The notes under the pieces are model-generated. The model did no database searches and had not been told where the DNA came from. It was given only the letters and a program-made list of their open reading frames with translations. This document shows positions 27,394 to 36,423 of a stretch of DNA of 64,000 nucleotides, piece by piece. Source of the DNA: Flavobacteriaceae bacterium F08102. Lineage in GTDB: Bacteria > Bacteroidota > Bacteroidia > Flavobacteriales > Flavobacteriaceae. Every line of letters begins with the position of its first letter. Within the stretch, counting starts at the first letter, position 1. The position numbers and the translations under genes were made by a program. The stretch covers positions 124,001 through 188,000 of the forward strand of contig JALKAY010000008.1 of NCBI GenBank assembly GCA_023015935.1, read 5' to 3'.

Positions 27394-28149
27394 TTATTCT
27401 AACCAACGTTTAAAATCTTTCACCCGTTCCCTACTCACAATTAATTCCTGCTTAGGTTCACTGTGTAATCTAATTTGCAATCTTGAATTAGTATATGATA
27501 CCATATCTTTAATTGCCTGAATATTGACAAAGTGTTTTCTGCTAATTCTAAAAAATACTTCAGGATTTAATTGATATTCTAAGGCTTCTAATGAATTATC
27601 TATAGGATAGTCTCTACCATCCATGGTATGCAAATAGGTACTTTTATGTTCACTGTAAAAACACCCAATTTCTTCAACTGGGATCATTTTTAAATGTTGA
27701 CCAATTTTTATGGTAAATCGTTTTTTAAACGATCGATCGATAGGATTTACTAAAAGTCTTTTAATTTCATCAAAATTAACCGCGACCTTTTGCTGCTGTG
27801 GCATACGGGTTTTATATTTTTCTACCGCTTTTTTTAAATCGGCTTGATCAATAGGTTTTAAGAGATAATCAATACTGTTTAAACTAAAGGCTTGTAAAGC
27901 ATATTCATCATAAGCGGTAGTAAAGATAATGGCACTATTTATTTCAATTTGTTCAAAAATTTCAAAGGATAATCCGTCTGACAATTGAATATCTAAAAAA
28001 ATCAATGCTGGATGTTCGTGTGTATTAAACCAAGCTAAGGCCTCTTCTACAGAGTGAAGCATTTCAATGACCTCTATTTCTTCGGCATGAAGCATCCGCT
28101 TTAAACGCCTTGCAGATGGTTTTTCATCTTCAATAATAAGTACTTTCAT
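27394..28149 (-). CDS. LytTR-family response regulator
   Basis: The start is taken at 28149 (MKVLIIEDEKPSARRL), the usual receiver beginning. The receiver domain covers about residues 1-120 with the acidic pocket IIEDE, the phospho-acceptor in PALIFLDIQLSDG (about Asp54), TTAYDEYALQAF and the Lys of YLLKPID. A LytTR DNA-binding domain follows at about 150-250 (FTIKIGQHLKMIPVEEIGCF, STYLHTMDGR, FFRISRKHFVNIQAI, KQELIVSRERVKDFKRWL). It is the partner of the LytS-type kinase two genes upstream in the same transcription unit. Confidence 0.93.
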   Translation of the reverse strand: MKVLIIEDEKPSARRLKRMLHAEEIEVIEMLHSVEEALAWFNTHEHPALIFLDIQLSDGLSFEIFEQIEINSAIIFTTAYDEYALQAFSLNSIDYLLKPIDQADLKKAVEKYKTRMPQQQKVAVNFDEIKRLLVNPIDRSFKKRFTIKIGQHLKMIPVEEIGCFYSEHKSTYLHTMDGRDYPIDNSLEALEYQLNPEVFFRISRKHFVNIQAIKDMVSYTNSRLQIRLHSEPKQELIVSRERVKDFKRWLE

Positions 28150-28259
28150 ACAGTAATTTTTTATCCATTTAACAATTGGTTGATACAATTATCCTCTCTT
28201 TGACAAATGTGTGACTGAGTATCTAAAATACAATATACACCTTAGCAAAGACTATTACA

Positions 28260-28580
28260 TCATTGCCATTGCTGTTTTTTTTCCTTTTCCATAATTTGTT
28301 TAATCTTTCGTTCTTCCCATTTTTTTCCAAATAAAAAGCTACTCCCAAAAACCTTCATAAAGTGAAAAACGATTCCAATTCCCCAAAATAAAAAGGTGGT
28401 AAAATGCCCAAAGGTCCAAAAGGACTCTCCTGGTGATAAGTTAATGGCAATCACTACCCACAAAAATATATTGACGGCTAAAAAGATCCCAAAATGCCAA
28501 TAGAAACCAACCAGCTTTTCTAATTTTTTCTTGGCTCTGAAGTACGCTTCTTCTTTGTTGTAATTACTAAATTCTTTCAT
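28260..28580 (-). CDS. 2TM-domain membrane protein
   Basis: The start is set at 28580 (MKEFSNYNKEEAYFRAKKKLEKL); an upstream ATG at 28643 lies within the preceding kinase gene. The 106-residue protein is a 2TM domain: an N-terminal amphipathic segment, helix one (FGIFLAVNIFLWVVIAINL), a short loop ending FWTFGHFTTFLFWGIGIVFHF as helix two, and a charged tail FGKKWEERKIKQIMEKE. The C-terminus of the neighbouring histidine kinase carries the same domain. The 2TM domain has no known function but is tightly linked to LytS/LytTR systems in Bacteroidota. Confidence 0.88.
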   Translation of the reverse strand: MKEFSNYNKEEAYFRAKKKLEKLVGFYWHFGIFLAVNIFLWVVIAINLSPGESFWTFGHFTTFLFWGIGIVFHFMKVFGSSFLFGKKWEERKIKQIMEKEKKQQWQ

Positions 28581-28582
28581 AA

Positions 28583-29947
28583 TTAATCCCATTGATTTTT
28601 TTCTTCTTCTCGCATAAATTCTTGAATTTTTTTCTGTTCCCAATTGGAACCGAAAATTCCATCATTAACAAATACCTTATACGCGTGAAATCCAATTCCC
28701 ACGCCCCATCCAAAAAGAGGGAACCAAAACCATTGAAATTGATTCCAAGAAGTACGGTAATTGATAAAAATTAAAAATGGAATCACCAATGCATATGCTA
28801 TAAGTCCATAATAAAACTCTTTAATATCTTGTACTCGTTTTTTTGCTCTGATATAATCTTCATCACGTTCAAATGAATCTTTCATTTTCTTTACTTTTAT
28901 TTGTTTCGTTAACATTGGAATTGATACTGAAAATCGAGATATATCTTGCGTAATCTTGACTTTCCTTTCAGTAATTAATTCGTAGCGTTTCATAATATTG
29001 TTCAATCCTACACCACTGCGCTTCTTTATCATTTGTTTTACTTGGAGGTTATTTTCAACCACCAAGTAGCCCTGCACTTCATAAATTTTTATATGCAACG
29101 GTCGCGACGCTGTTACCACGTTGTGCTTTACCGCATTTTCAAGTAGCAGTTGTAAAGCTAAAGGGATTACTTTTGCTTCTGGATTTTGGGCCCTTTCGGG
29201 GATGTCAAAGATGATACTATCTTCAAAGCGCATTTTCAATAACCGGATATAAATTCTAGCAAAGTTCAATTCTTCATCAACCGAAACCAACTCTTTATTT
29301 TTTTGTTCAAGGACATAGCGATATACTTTTGACAATGCCGTTGTAAAATCTTGTGCAGAAGCTGGATTTTCATCAATTAAACTTGTAAGAACATTTAAGC
29401 TATTAAATAGGAAATGTGGATCTAATTGATTTTTTAAAGCATCAAATTGAGCCGAAGCTGTTCCTGCAATTACTTTTTGTTCATTCAACTTGTTCTTTTG
29501 CGATTCCCGATAATAAAATACCGCATAAAAAAAGATACTAACCACTAAGGCAATCAATAATGACACAAAATAAAAACTGCCATAATTTTCAAATTCATTT
29601 CTCACAAAGGCTGAAAAATCTGATTTTTTAATTCCAACGCCTATAACTAATCGGATGATAAATATGGTAATCCCTGAAAGAATCACCCCTCCTAAGGTTC
29701 CTAAACCTACTCGAAGTCGATCCTTATCCCCCCAGTTAATTCGTCTATTAATATTATCATAATACAGTGCGTTAGTAAAAGTCAGCACAATAGAATACAA
29801 TTGAAAATAACCAAATTGTGTAAATGTATCAGCCGTAAAAGTCACCCCGCCATTATTGATTGCTTGTAATGCAATACTTATCAAAAACAGAATACTTCCA
29901 ATCAGTATGCCTATCAATAATAACTTGGTTAAACTTTTAATCTTCAT
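28583..29947 (-). CDS. LytS-type sensor histidine kinase with C-terminal 2TM domain
   Basis: The 454-residue protein has four N-terminal membrane helices (about 8-27, 40-60, 80-105 and 125-148). A His_kinase domain follows with the phospho-acceptor in LKNQLDPHFLFNSLNVLTSL (about residue 178) and the ATP-binding N-box LQLLLENAVKHNV with a G-x-G stretch KRSGVGLNNIMKRY. From about residue 355 a second membrane domain is fused (KDSFERDEDYIRAKKRVQDI, then helices and HAYKVFVNDGIFGSNWEQKK). It is homologous to the separate 2TM gene that begins 2 bp downstream. It lies in the operon between DUF2141 and 2TM genes. Confidence 0.88.
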   Translation of the reverse strand: MKIKSLTKLLLIGILIGSILFLISIALQAINNGGVTFTADTFTQFGYFQLYSIVLTFTNALYYDNINRRINWGDKDRLRVGLGTLGGVILSGITIFIIRLVIGVGIKKSDFSAFVRNEFENYGSFYFVSLLIALVVSIFFYAVFYYRESQKNKLNEQKVIAGTASAQFDALKNQLDPHFLFNSLNVLTSLIDENPASAQDFTTALSKVYRYVLEQKNKELVSVDEELNFARIYIRLLKMRFEDSIIFDIPERAQNPEAKVIPLALQLLLENAVKHNVVTASRPLHIKIYEVQGYLVVENNLQVKQMIKKRSGVGLNNIMKRYELITERKVKITQDISRFSVSIPMLTKQIKVKKMKDSFERDEDYIRAKKRVQDIKEFYYGLIAYALVIPFLIFINYRTSWNQFQWFWFPLFGWGVGIGFHAYKVFVNDGIFGSNWEQKKIQEFMREEEKNQWD

Positions 29948-29977
29948 GTGAATACATTTTTTTCTACAACGAATTAA

Positions 29978-30412
29978 TTATAATTTAATTTCTAAGGTCA
30001 TCGACTTTTCCACAGTAAATTTAGCATTTTGAAATTGAGGCGGCCCCATACTTCGTGGATTATTTGACAGTGAATAGTCTTCCATAGGCATACCGTATTC
30101 ATTCATATCGAGTTTTCCATTCCCATTTACATCGTGGTAAACAATCACCGCATACGTGCCAGGTATAACGTCTTTAAAGACCGTTGAAGAAGTACCATCT
30201 TTAATCTCAGAGGTTGAAGCCATCCCTGGTTCTGCTAAAAAATTTTCTGACGTATATAAAGCATAGACCATTTTACCCTTGTCACTGGTAACATTTGGGA
30301 CATTCACTGTAAGTTCAAAAGTTTCTTTCTCTGGCGTTTGCGATTCTTCTGTTTGTGCATGAATCACAAGGCTAAGCAGTAAAAAGCTAAAAAAATTGAT
30401 AAGTCTAATCAT
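29978..30412 (-). CDS. DUF2141 domain secreted protein
   Basis: The 144-residue protein has a signal peptide (MIRLINFFSFLLLSLVIHAQ). The mature part is a beta-sandwich DUF2141 domain: FELTVNVPNVTSDKGKMVYALY, FKDVIPGTYAVIVYHDVNGN and LDMNEYGMPMEDYSLSNNP. The last element is calcium-site-like (D-x-N-G-N-G-x-x-D). Its role is unknown. It sits between a TPR lipoprotein-like gene and the sensor kinase, and may be a periplasmic accessory to the uptake/sensing cluster. Confidence 0.88.
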   Translation of the reverse strand: MIRLINFFSFLLLSLVIHAQTEESQTPEKETFELTVNVPNVTSDKGKMVYALYTSENFLAEPGMASTSEIKDGTSSTVFKDVIPGTYAVIVYHDVNGNGKLDMNEYGMPMEDYSLSNNPRSMGPPQFQNAKFTVEKSMTLEIKL

Positions 30413-30515
30413 GGTTTCTGATTTTTATAGTTAATAATAGTTCAAAGGTGCTGTGATTAGTTTCTTTTTAAAAATAAAAGTGACTGAATTGAGCAAATCA
30501 ACTTCCGAACTGTAA

Positions 30516-31136
30516 TTATTTACAATTTTCAAGGTTTTTTAACACCCCATCCCTTCCCCAATTAGGATGGTATTTAGACCCTGGTACAAACGCATCATAC
30601 AATTTCAACACCTTTTGTAAACGTTCACAATACGGGGTAAGGTCTTGTTTAAAATACCTAGCAGTTCCCATTTCCATTTCAATTAATCCGCTTTGTGCTC
30701 GTGGATTCATCTTATCTAAGGCAATGGCTTTTTGATAAAGTTCAGTTGCTTTTTCAGAAAGTGTCATTCCGTACGTTGCTGGATCATAGGCAATTTTGGC
30801 GACAAGAATAAGTGCTTTGAGAACATAAACTTCAGCATTATTAGGCGCATTCATTTCAGCAATATCTGCATATTCTTGTGCCAATTCAAGATTAGCTTCT
30901 ACATTAGATTTATCTGCTGCCATAAATGTTGGCCAAGTTTTTAATAAGGCTAAATGATACGCAGGCAACCAGTTATCGGGTTCAACCTGACTAATCCTTT
31001 CGTATAGGTTAGCGGCTTCTATTAACTTCCCTTCCTTTACAAGCGCTTCAGCTTGATCCATCGCTTGCTCAAAATTAGTTTGTGAATAAGATACTTGCGA
31101 CATACAAAGCAAGAATACGGTGAACATGGTTTTCAT
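30516..31136 (-). CDS. Secreted TPR-repeat protein
   Basis: The 206-residue protein carries a signal peptide (FTVFLLCMSQVSYS). At least two tetratricopeptide-like units are visible: ALVKEGKLIEAANLYERISQVEPDNWLPAYHLAL and an analogous ELYQKAIALDKMNPRAQSGL, separated by a helical segment (LAQEYADIAEMNAPNNAEVYVLKAL). TPR proteins mediate protein-protein contacts, here presumably in the periplasm. It lies between the TonB-dependent receptor (94 bp away) and DUF2141 genes, all on the same strand. No enzymatic motif is seen. Confidence 0.85.
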   Translation of the reverse strand: MKTMFTVFLLCMSQVSYSQTNFEQAMDQAEALVKEGKLIEAANLYERISQVEPDNWLPAYHLALLKTWPTFMAADKSNVEANLELAQEYADIAEMNAPNNAEVYVLKALILVAKIAYDPATYGMTLSEKATELYQKAIALDKMNPRAQSGLIEMEMGTARYFKQDLTPYCERLQKVLKLYDAFVPGSKYHPNWGRDGVLKNLENCK

Positions 31137-31229
31137 AATTCATTGAATTTAAGATTAACATACGCGTTGTGGTGTTACAAGCCAACTCAAGCGAACTATG
31201 GATTCCTTGTAACATCCAATTAGGGATAT

Positions 31230-33401
31230 TTATAAATTATCCAATTGATTTAAACTTTTATTAGTACTCAGGGTCCAAAAAAATCCGACAAAAAATCCAC
31301 GTTTAGCACTTGGTACAATAGGTTTTCGTATAAAGACGCCATTGGCATTGGCCTTTCGGGCATATTCATATCCGAATACTTGGTCAAATCCGAAAATATT
31401 CGTCACTGAGAAATACAGAATTTTTTGTGGAGAAATCAGATAGCTCCAATTGAGGCTAAGATTGTGGTAATGCTTTGTTCGTCCTGACATAAAATTGGGG
31501 CTATTTGGATTGTTATAGGGTCTGCCAGAGGTAAAATTATACGTCATACCCCATTGAGATCGCCATGCATCTATCCAATACTTAGTGACTATAGATGCAT
31601 TGTGTTTGGTGGCAAAACTCGGCATTACCTGCGTGGGATAATCCTGAAATTTTCGTTTTGTATCGAGGTAAGAATAAGACAACCAATAGGTTAAAAAATC
31701 AATGGATTTCGAATCCTTCCAAAAGAGATCAAGTCCAGCAGCATACCCCATTCCTTCATTTTGAATATTTTCTAGAACACCTTTATTCTGTGTTGTATAG
31801 GTTAGTAAATTTTGGTAGTTCTTATAATAGATTTCCGTACGCAATAATTGCTTTCGTTGTTTCCACTGATAATTTAAAAGATAATGATCTGCTTTTTGAA
31901 ATTCGATATCAGGATGGAATTTAAGCAAGTCATTAAAAGGAGTTTGATAGAAATTACCATAAGCCAAAGAGCATTGTTCTCCTTTATTAATTCTATAAGC
32001 GAGCGAAACTCTTGGAGCAAAACGCGGTTGATCTACCATAGAATGATGATCCAAACGCAGTCCGAATTTACCCGCAAATCGGTTCGTAAATTCAAAATCG
32101 GTTTCTACAAATGCGGAACTTAATTGCCCTTTAAAGGAATTTTCAAATTTTTCGTTGGTTGTTAATCCGATTTGTTCAACGAAATCTGTGTACATAAGTT
32201 CTGCACCATAATTTAGCGATAGCATTTTCGAAACATCGTGTGTTAATACAACTTTTGCGTGAATGCCCTGCGCTTGTTGTTCAACATTCACCTCATTTTC
32301 GTTAATTTGAAGCTTACTTTTGCTATAACTAAGACCCGTTGAAATTTTAGATTTTGCTCCTATTAATCCTTTATACGAAGTATTACTATACCAATTGGCA
32401 TTGTTTAAGTCAAAACGTTGTTGTTGATCTTCGCCTACAATATCTTCATCCGTAGAAAATCGCGTATAATCAAAAGCTGAATAAAATTTAAACATACCTT
32501 GTGTAAACTTGTGTCTATATACAGTCTCACCTGCCATAGACTCAGGTAATTTTATCCAGGTAGTTTTATCGGGAATCAATGCATTATACGGCGCTAAATT
32601 AATATAGTTCATATTCACTGAAAGCGCATCTTTATCCCACTTTTCAGTATGTCCTAAACCAAGACCGAGTGACATCAAAGAAATAGTTGTTTCAGTATCT
32701 TTTGGTTCATCGATGGTATTCAGCAATAAAACACTAGACAAGGCATTTCCGAATTCTGCTGAATAACCTCCCGTACTAAAAGTAATTCCGTCAAACAAAA
32801 ATGGGGAGTACCTGCCACGGGTTGGATTATTTGGACTCGTGGGGATATAGGGTTTAAAAACATTTAAGCCATCAATAAAGACTTGCGTTTCATCTGCTGA
32901 GCCTCCACGCACAAATAAGCGTCCATCTTCGCCTACGGTTTGCGTTCCAGGTAATGTTTGCAATGCTGCGATAAAATCGCCCGCTACTCCAGCAGTCGTA
33001 ACCACATCTAAAGCGTCCATTACCGAGACTTCCGAAGCGTCTCCAGCGTGAAAAGAACCAGCAGACAAAATAACTGGATCTAAGGCCTTTATTGCTTCAA
33101 CTAAGCGTACATCAAGCTTTTTTAAGGTAGTTATGTCCTGCTCAAAACGCACCGTTTGAAATCCAATCATCGAAATTTTCAAGACCACAATACCCGTTGA
33201 AGTCGACGTAAAAGAAAAAGTACCGTCAGCATTGGTAGTAGCGCCATCATAGGTGTTTTCAATAAATACATTGGCACCATGCACCGGCGTTCCTAATGTA
33301 GTTTTAACCGTACCATTCACCATTGTTTGTGCAAAACTTAGGGCAAAAACAGTAGAAAAAACGAGGGTACAAAGTGATTTTATAAAAAAGTATAAATTCA
33401 T
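31230..33401 (-). CDS. TonB-dependent outer-membrane receptor with N-terminal regulatory domain
   Basis: The start is set at 33401 (MNLYFFIKSLCTLVFSTVFALSFAQ, a good signal peptide), ten residues inside an ATG at 33431. The protein, about 723 residues, has a carboxypeptidase-like beta-sandwich at about 20-110 (VNGTVKTTLGTPVHGANVFI, TTNADGTFSF), then a plug (FIAALQTLPGTQTVGED, GRLFVRGGSADETQVFIDGL) and a 22-stranded type barrel ending in FFVGFFWTL. It should import a substrate using TonB energy; the substrate is unknown. It heads the receptor / TPR / DUF2141 / kinase / 2TM / LytTR cluster. Unlike SusC, it is short and lacks a SusD partner here. Confidence 0.9.
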   Translation of the reverse strand: MNLYFFIKSLCTLVFSTVFALSFAQTMVNGTVKTTLGTPVHGANVFIENTYDGATTNADGTFSFTSTSTGIVVLKISMIGFQTVRFEQDITTLKKLDVRLVEAIKALDPVILSAGSFHAGDASEVSVMDALDVVTTAGVAGDFIAALQTLPGTQTVGEDGRLFVRGGSADETQVFIDGLNVFKPYIPTSPNNPTRGRYSPFLFDGITFSTGGYSAEFGNALSSVLLLNTIDEPKDTETTISLMSLGLGLGHTEKWDKDALSVNMNYINLAPYNALIPDKTTWIKLPESMAGETVYRHKFTQGMFKFYSAFDYTRFSTDEDIVGEDQQQRFDLNNANWYSNTSYKGLIGAKSKISTGLSYSKSKLQINENEVNVEQQAQGIHAKVVLTHDVSKMLSLNYGAELMYTDFVEQIGLTTNEKFENSFKGQLSSAFVETDFEFTNRFAGKFGLRLDHHSMVDQPRFAPRVSLAYRINKGEQCSLAYGNFYQTPFNDLLKFHPDIEFQKADHYLLNYQWKQRKQLLRTEIYYKNYQNLLTYTTQNKGVLENIQNEGMGYAAGLDLFWKDSKSIDFLTYWLSYSYLDTKRKFQDYPTQVMPSFATKHNASIVTKYWIDAWRSQWGMTYNFTSGRPYNNPNSPNFMSGRTKHYHNLSLNWSYLISPQKILYFSVTNIFGFDQVFGYEYARKANANGVFIRKPIVPSAKRGFFVGFFWTLSTNKSLNQLDNL

Positions 33402-33583
33402 AGATACTATTACAAACACGAACTTTATCATGATTAAAATTCATATTGCGAAAGTAATGGTGATGGTTTGTATGAGAAATTAAAGTATGCCGAATTGTAA
33501 AAATTAAGGGATGAAACGTTTTTTAGCATAATTTTGTAACAAATTCTGTCATAAGACTACCAATACCCTGAAACCTACAGACA

Positions 33584-34078
33584 TTGTCGAATACATTAGA
33601 ACAAAAATTTGTAAAGGATTTAGAGGAACATCAGAATATTGTGCATAAGATTTGCAAATTATACACCAATAATCAAGATGCACATAATGATTTGTTCCAA
33701 GAGATTAGCATCCAATTATGGAAGGCCTACCCTAAGTTTCGGGGTGAGGCCAAATTTAGTACATGGATGTATCGCGTTTCTTTAAATACAGCGATAACCC
33801 TATATCGAAAATCAAAGCGAAGAATTAAAACACAGGACTTTGAAACGGTAGTATTTAAGATAGAATCAAGCGAATATGACCCTACAGAAGAGGAGCAACT
33901 TCGCGTATTATACGAAGCAATTAGGCAATTATCGGATATCGATAAAGCCTTGGTATTTTTATATTTAGAAGAAAAAAATTACAAGGAAATTGCCGACACC
34001 ATGGGGATAACAGAGGTAAATGCACGGGTGAAAATGAATCGAGTTAAAAACAAATTAAGGGATATTTTAAATCCGTAA
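33584..34078 (+). CDS. ECF-type RNA polymerase sigma factor
   Basis: Translation starts at a TTG (33584), giving 164 residues. Region 2 is clear at about residues 20-80 (DAHNDLFQEISIQLWKAYPKF, STWMYRVSLNTAITLYRK), and region 4 at about 105-160 (LDKALVFLYLEEKNYKEI-like segment, then ADTMGITEVNARVKMNRVKN). It is followed after 4 bp by a four-helix membrane protein, probably co-transcribed. A GTAACAAA stretch lies upstream (33536-33543) but no CGTC-type -10 element follows at 16 bp, so it does not share the promoter type at 16.6-22.4 kb. It is divergent from the TonB receptor gene. Confidence 0.9.
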   Translation: MSNTLEQKFVKDLEEHQNIVHKICKLYTNNQDAHNDLFQEISIQLWKAYPKFRGEAKFSTWMYRVSLNTAITLYRKSKRRIKTQDFETVVFKIESSEYDPTEEEQLRVLYEAIRQLSDIDKALVFLYLEEKNYKEIADTMGITEVNARVKMNRVKNKLRDILNP

Positions 34079-34082
34079 ATAA

Positions 34083-34697
34083 ATGGATCAATTAGACTTA
34101 TTGAGAAAAGATTGGAAAAAGCAGAACGCGGACTTACCCAAGTTGACGAGTAATGAATTGAAAAAAATTATTCATAAAAAATCGTCATCAGTCGTTAAAT
34201 GGATATTTATTATTAGTTTACTGGAGTTTTTGCTCCCCATTGTTTTGTTTTTATTTGTTGGAGCTGACAATATTAATGACCGGTATCGAGCATTGGGCTT
34301 GTATGAATTTAACCTAATCACGACGATCCTCATGTATGCAATTGCCGTTGTATTTATGATTCTTTTTTATTTGAATTACAGAAAAATCTCAGCAGAATCA
34401 TCGGCAAAAGTTTTACTCACAAATATTATTCGCACCCGAAAAACGGTTAAGTACTATATATGGATTTCATTAAGCATGATTCCCATTTTAGTATTTGTAA
34501 CGGCTTTTCAAATGTTACACGCACCAGAATACGCTCCTATTTTCAAGCAATATAATATCGTTATAATTTGGTTTATCGTAAGTTTTATCGCGGTAAGCAT
34601 GGTAGGTCTAGGTTGGCTCATTTATAGGCTATTGTATGGAATTCTATTAAAACGACTACACAAGAACTACAAAGAGTTACACGATTTTAAGGGATAA
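34083..34697 (+). CDS. Hypothetical four-helix membrane protein, co-transcribed with ECF sigma factor
   Basis: The 204-residue protein begins with a cytosolic amphipathic segment (LLRKDWKKQNADLPKLTSNEL). Four hydrophobic helices follow at about 40-60, 80-100, 125-145 and 155-180, and the end is charged (LKRLHKNYKELHDF). I recognise no named domain. Being the second gene after a sigma factor, it could act as its membrane-bound regulator, but the topology differs from classical anti-sigma factors. Its stop codon abuts that of the convergent YciO-like gene. Confidence 0.75.
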   Translation: MDQLDLLRKDWKKQNADLPKLTSNELKKIIHKKSSSVVKWIFIISLLEFLLPIVLFLFVGADNINDRYRALGLYEFNLITTILMYAIAVVFMILFYLNYRKISAESSAKVLLTNIIRTRKTVKYYIWISLSMIPILVFVTAFQMLHAPEYAPIFKQYNIVIIWFIVSFIAVSMVGLGWLIYRLLYGILLKRLHKNYKELHDFKG

Positions 34698-35318
34698 TTA
34701 TAAAATATCTAAACTTCCTTTACCTTCTCTAACAATTTCGATTTCATCTGTAGATAAATCAATCACCGTTGAGGCTTGATTATCGCCATATCCACCATCG
34801 ATTACGATATCCACCAAATCTTTCCATTTTTCATAAATCAACTCTGGATCGGTTGTATATTCAATCACATCGTCTTCATCGCGGATAGACGTTGAGACAA
34901 TAGGATGTCCTAATTGCGCTACAATGGCTCTAATAATAGCATTATCGGGAACTCTAATTCCTACCGTTTTTTTGTTTTTGAATGCACTAGGCAAACTATT
35001 ATTTCCAGGCAAAATAAAGGTATAGGGACCTGGTAAAGCACGTTTTAAAATTTTATAAACGGAAGTGTCAATTTGTTTGACATAGGCTGACAAATGGCTT
35101 AGGTCATTACACACAAAAGAAAAATTAGCCTTTGCCAATTTTACGTTTTTTAAGCGTGCAATCTTCTCTAACGCTTTTGTTTGGGTAATGTCACAACCCA
35201 ATCCATACACTGTATCTGTAGGGTAAATTACCACCCCTCCTTTTTTAAGAACGGTTACAACTTTGTCTATTTCTTTCGGGTTTGGATTTTCGTTGTATAT
35301 TTTGATTAATTTTGCCAT
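34698..35318 (-). CDS. YciO-like Sua5/YrdC family protein
   Basis: The 206-residue protein has the YrdC fold: VVIYPTDTVYGLGCDITQ, IARLKNVKLAKANFSFVC, LPGPYTFILPG, TVGIRVPDN and GHPIVSTS, followed by VDIVIDGG and ASTVIDL. Members of this family make threonylcarbamoyl-AMP from threonine, bicarbonate and ATP for tRNA t6A. The sequence LKNVKLAKANFS replaces the K-x-R motif of YrdC, which is typical for the YciO branch. YciO proteins do not always replace YrdC, so the enzymatic role is likely but not certain. Single gene. Confidence 0.85.
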   Translation of the reverse strand: MAKLIKIYNENPNPKEIDKVVTVLKKGGVVIYPTDTVYGLGCDITQTKALEKIARLKNVKLAKANFSFVCNDLSHLSAYVKQIDTSVYKILKRALPGPYTFILPGNNSLPSAFKNKKTVGIRVPDNAIIRAIVAQLGHPIVSTSIRDEDDVIEYTTDPELIYEKWKDLVDIVIDGGYGDNQASTVIDLSTDEIEIVREGKGSLDIL

Positions 35319-35714
35319 GGATATTTACGTTTATTCAATCAATAATACTGAATTTATCAGTAGAAACAAAATTTCTTTTTCGCTTCTATCCCCTTTTTTA
35401 ATATCACGACAATATCCCATTACTTACAAACAAAGCACGAATTACAGCAATCTTTGACAAATTATGGGTAGTTACCAAAAAATAGATATAAAAAAGTCTC
35501 CTTTAAAACAATGGCGTGTTTAAGGCTTTGTCAATTGTATAAACCGCATACAGCTTCACATAAATTCAACAAAAAACCTGCATCAACCCGTTGATAGTTT
35601 CGCTATTAGAAACGTTTTTGGAGACCTACTTAGGAAAAAAGAGCAACTGATGAATACCAAAAAGAAGATGGTTTATTTTTTGGTATCCATAAGCCCTATC
35701 TGTGAGGGTGTAGG
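35319..35714. other. Intergenic region, possible hairpin downstream of response regulator
   Basis: The only notable structure is an inverted repeat ATACCAAAAA (35654-35663) / TTTTTGGTAT (35677-35686), about 30 bp after the response regulator stop codon. It lacks a U run in the minus direction and is at best a weak terminator. No supported gene lies here. Confidence 0.45.
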
Positions 35715-36413
35715 TTATTGTCCAACAATCAACCTAAAACCTTCACCATGGATATTGATAATTTCAACATTCTCATCTTCTTTAAGGTATTTACGCAATT
35801 TTGCAATATACACATCCATACTTCTCGATGTAAAATAATTATCATCTCTCCAAATCTTAGTTAAGGCTAGCTCTCTAGGCATGAGATCATTCATGTGAAT
35901 TGCTAATAATTTTAAGAGTTTATTTTCTTTTGGAGATAATTTTCGTACTTCGTTATCCTTATACCGTAAATGTCTCAATTTAGAATTGAGGTGAAAGTTC
36001 CCTATTTGAAATTCATAACGTTCATCTTCCGTATCTACATCCAATTCTTTACGTTGGAGTATTGCTTTAATTTTATACAATAATACTTCAGAATCAAAGG
36101 GTTTGTTTAAATAATCATCGGCGCCAACCTCATACCCTTTCAAGACATCCTCTTTCATGGTTTTGGCAGTTAAAAAGATAATGGGGACATCTGTATTTGT
36201 TGCTCGAATATCCTTTGCAAGCGAAAAGCCATCTTTCCTTGGCATCATCACATCGAGAATACACAGATCAAATTCATCATTTTTAAACATGATTAACCCA
36301 TCCAAGCCATCTTTTGCATGACTCACGTCATAATCATTCAGACTTAAATAATCTTTTAAAACAGTCCCAAAATTGGGATCATCTTCTACTAATAGAATTT
36401 TTTTGTTTGACAT
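35715..36413 (-). CDS. OmpR-family response regulator
   Basis: The 232-residue protein has a receiver at about 1-120 (KILLVEDDPNFGTVLKDYL, phospho-acceptor Asp in FDLCILDVMMPRKDG at about 53, TAKTMKEDV and YLNKPFD). A winged-helix DNA-binding domain follows at about 135-230 (LSPKENKLLKLLAIHMNDL, SMDVYIAKLRKYLKEDENVE, IHGEGFRLIV). It pairs with the kinase encoded 10 bp upstream in the same unit. The pair resembles RprXY of Bacteroides in domain order, an informal comparison. Confidence 0.94.
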   Translation of the reverse strand: MSNKKILLVEDDPNFGTVLKDYLSLNDYDVSHAKDGLDGLIMFKNDEFDLCILDVMMPRKDGFSLAKDIRATNTDVPIIFLTAKTMKEDVLKGYEVGADDYLNKPFDSEVLLYKIKAILQRKELDVDTEDERYEFQIGNFHLNSKLRHLRYKDNEVRKLSPKENKLLKLLAIHMNDLMPRELALTKIWRDDNYFTSRSMDVYIAKLRKYLKEDENVEIINIHGEGFRLIVGQ

Positions 36414-36423
36414 GGTTTTTAAT

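Noticed and set aside
33529-33557. GTAAC-type ECF promoter before the sigma gene at 33584
   Set aside because: GTAAC is present, but 16 bp downstream is CTACCAA, not a CGT-type element, so it does not match the regulon promoter.
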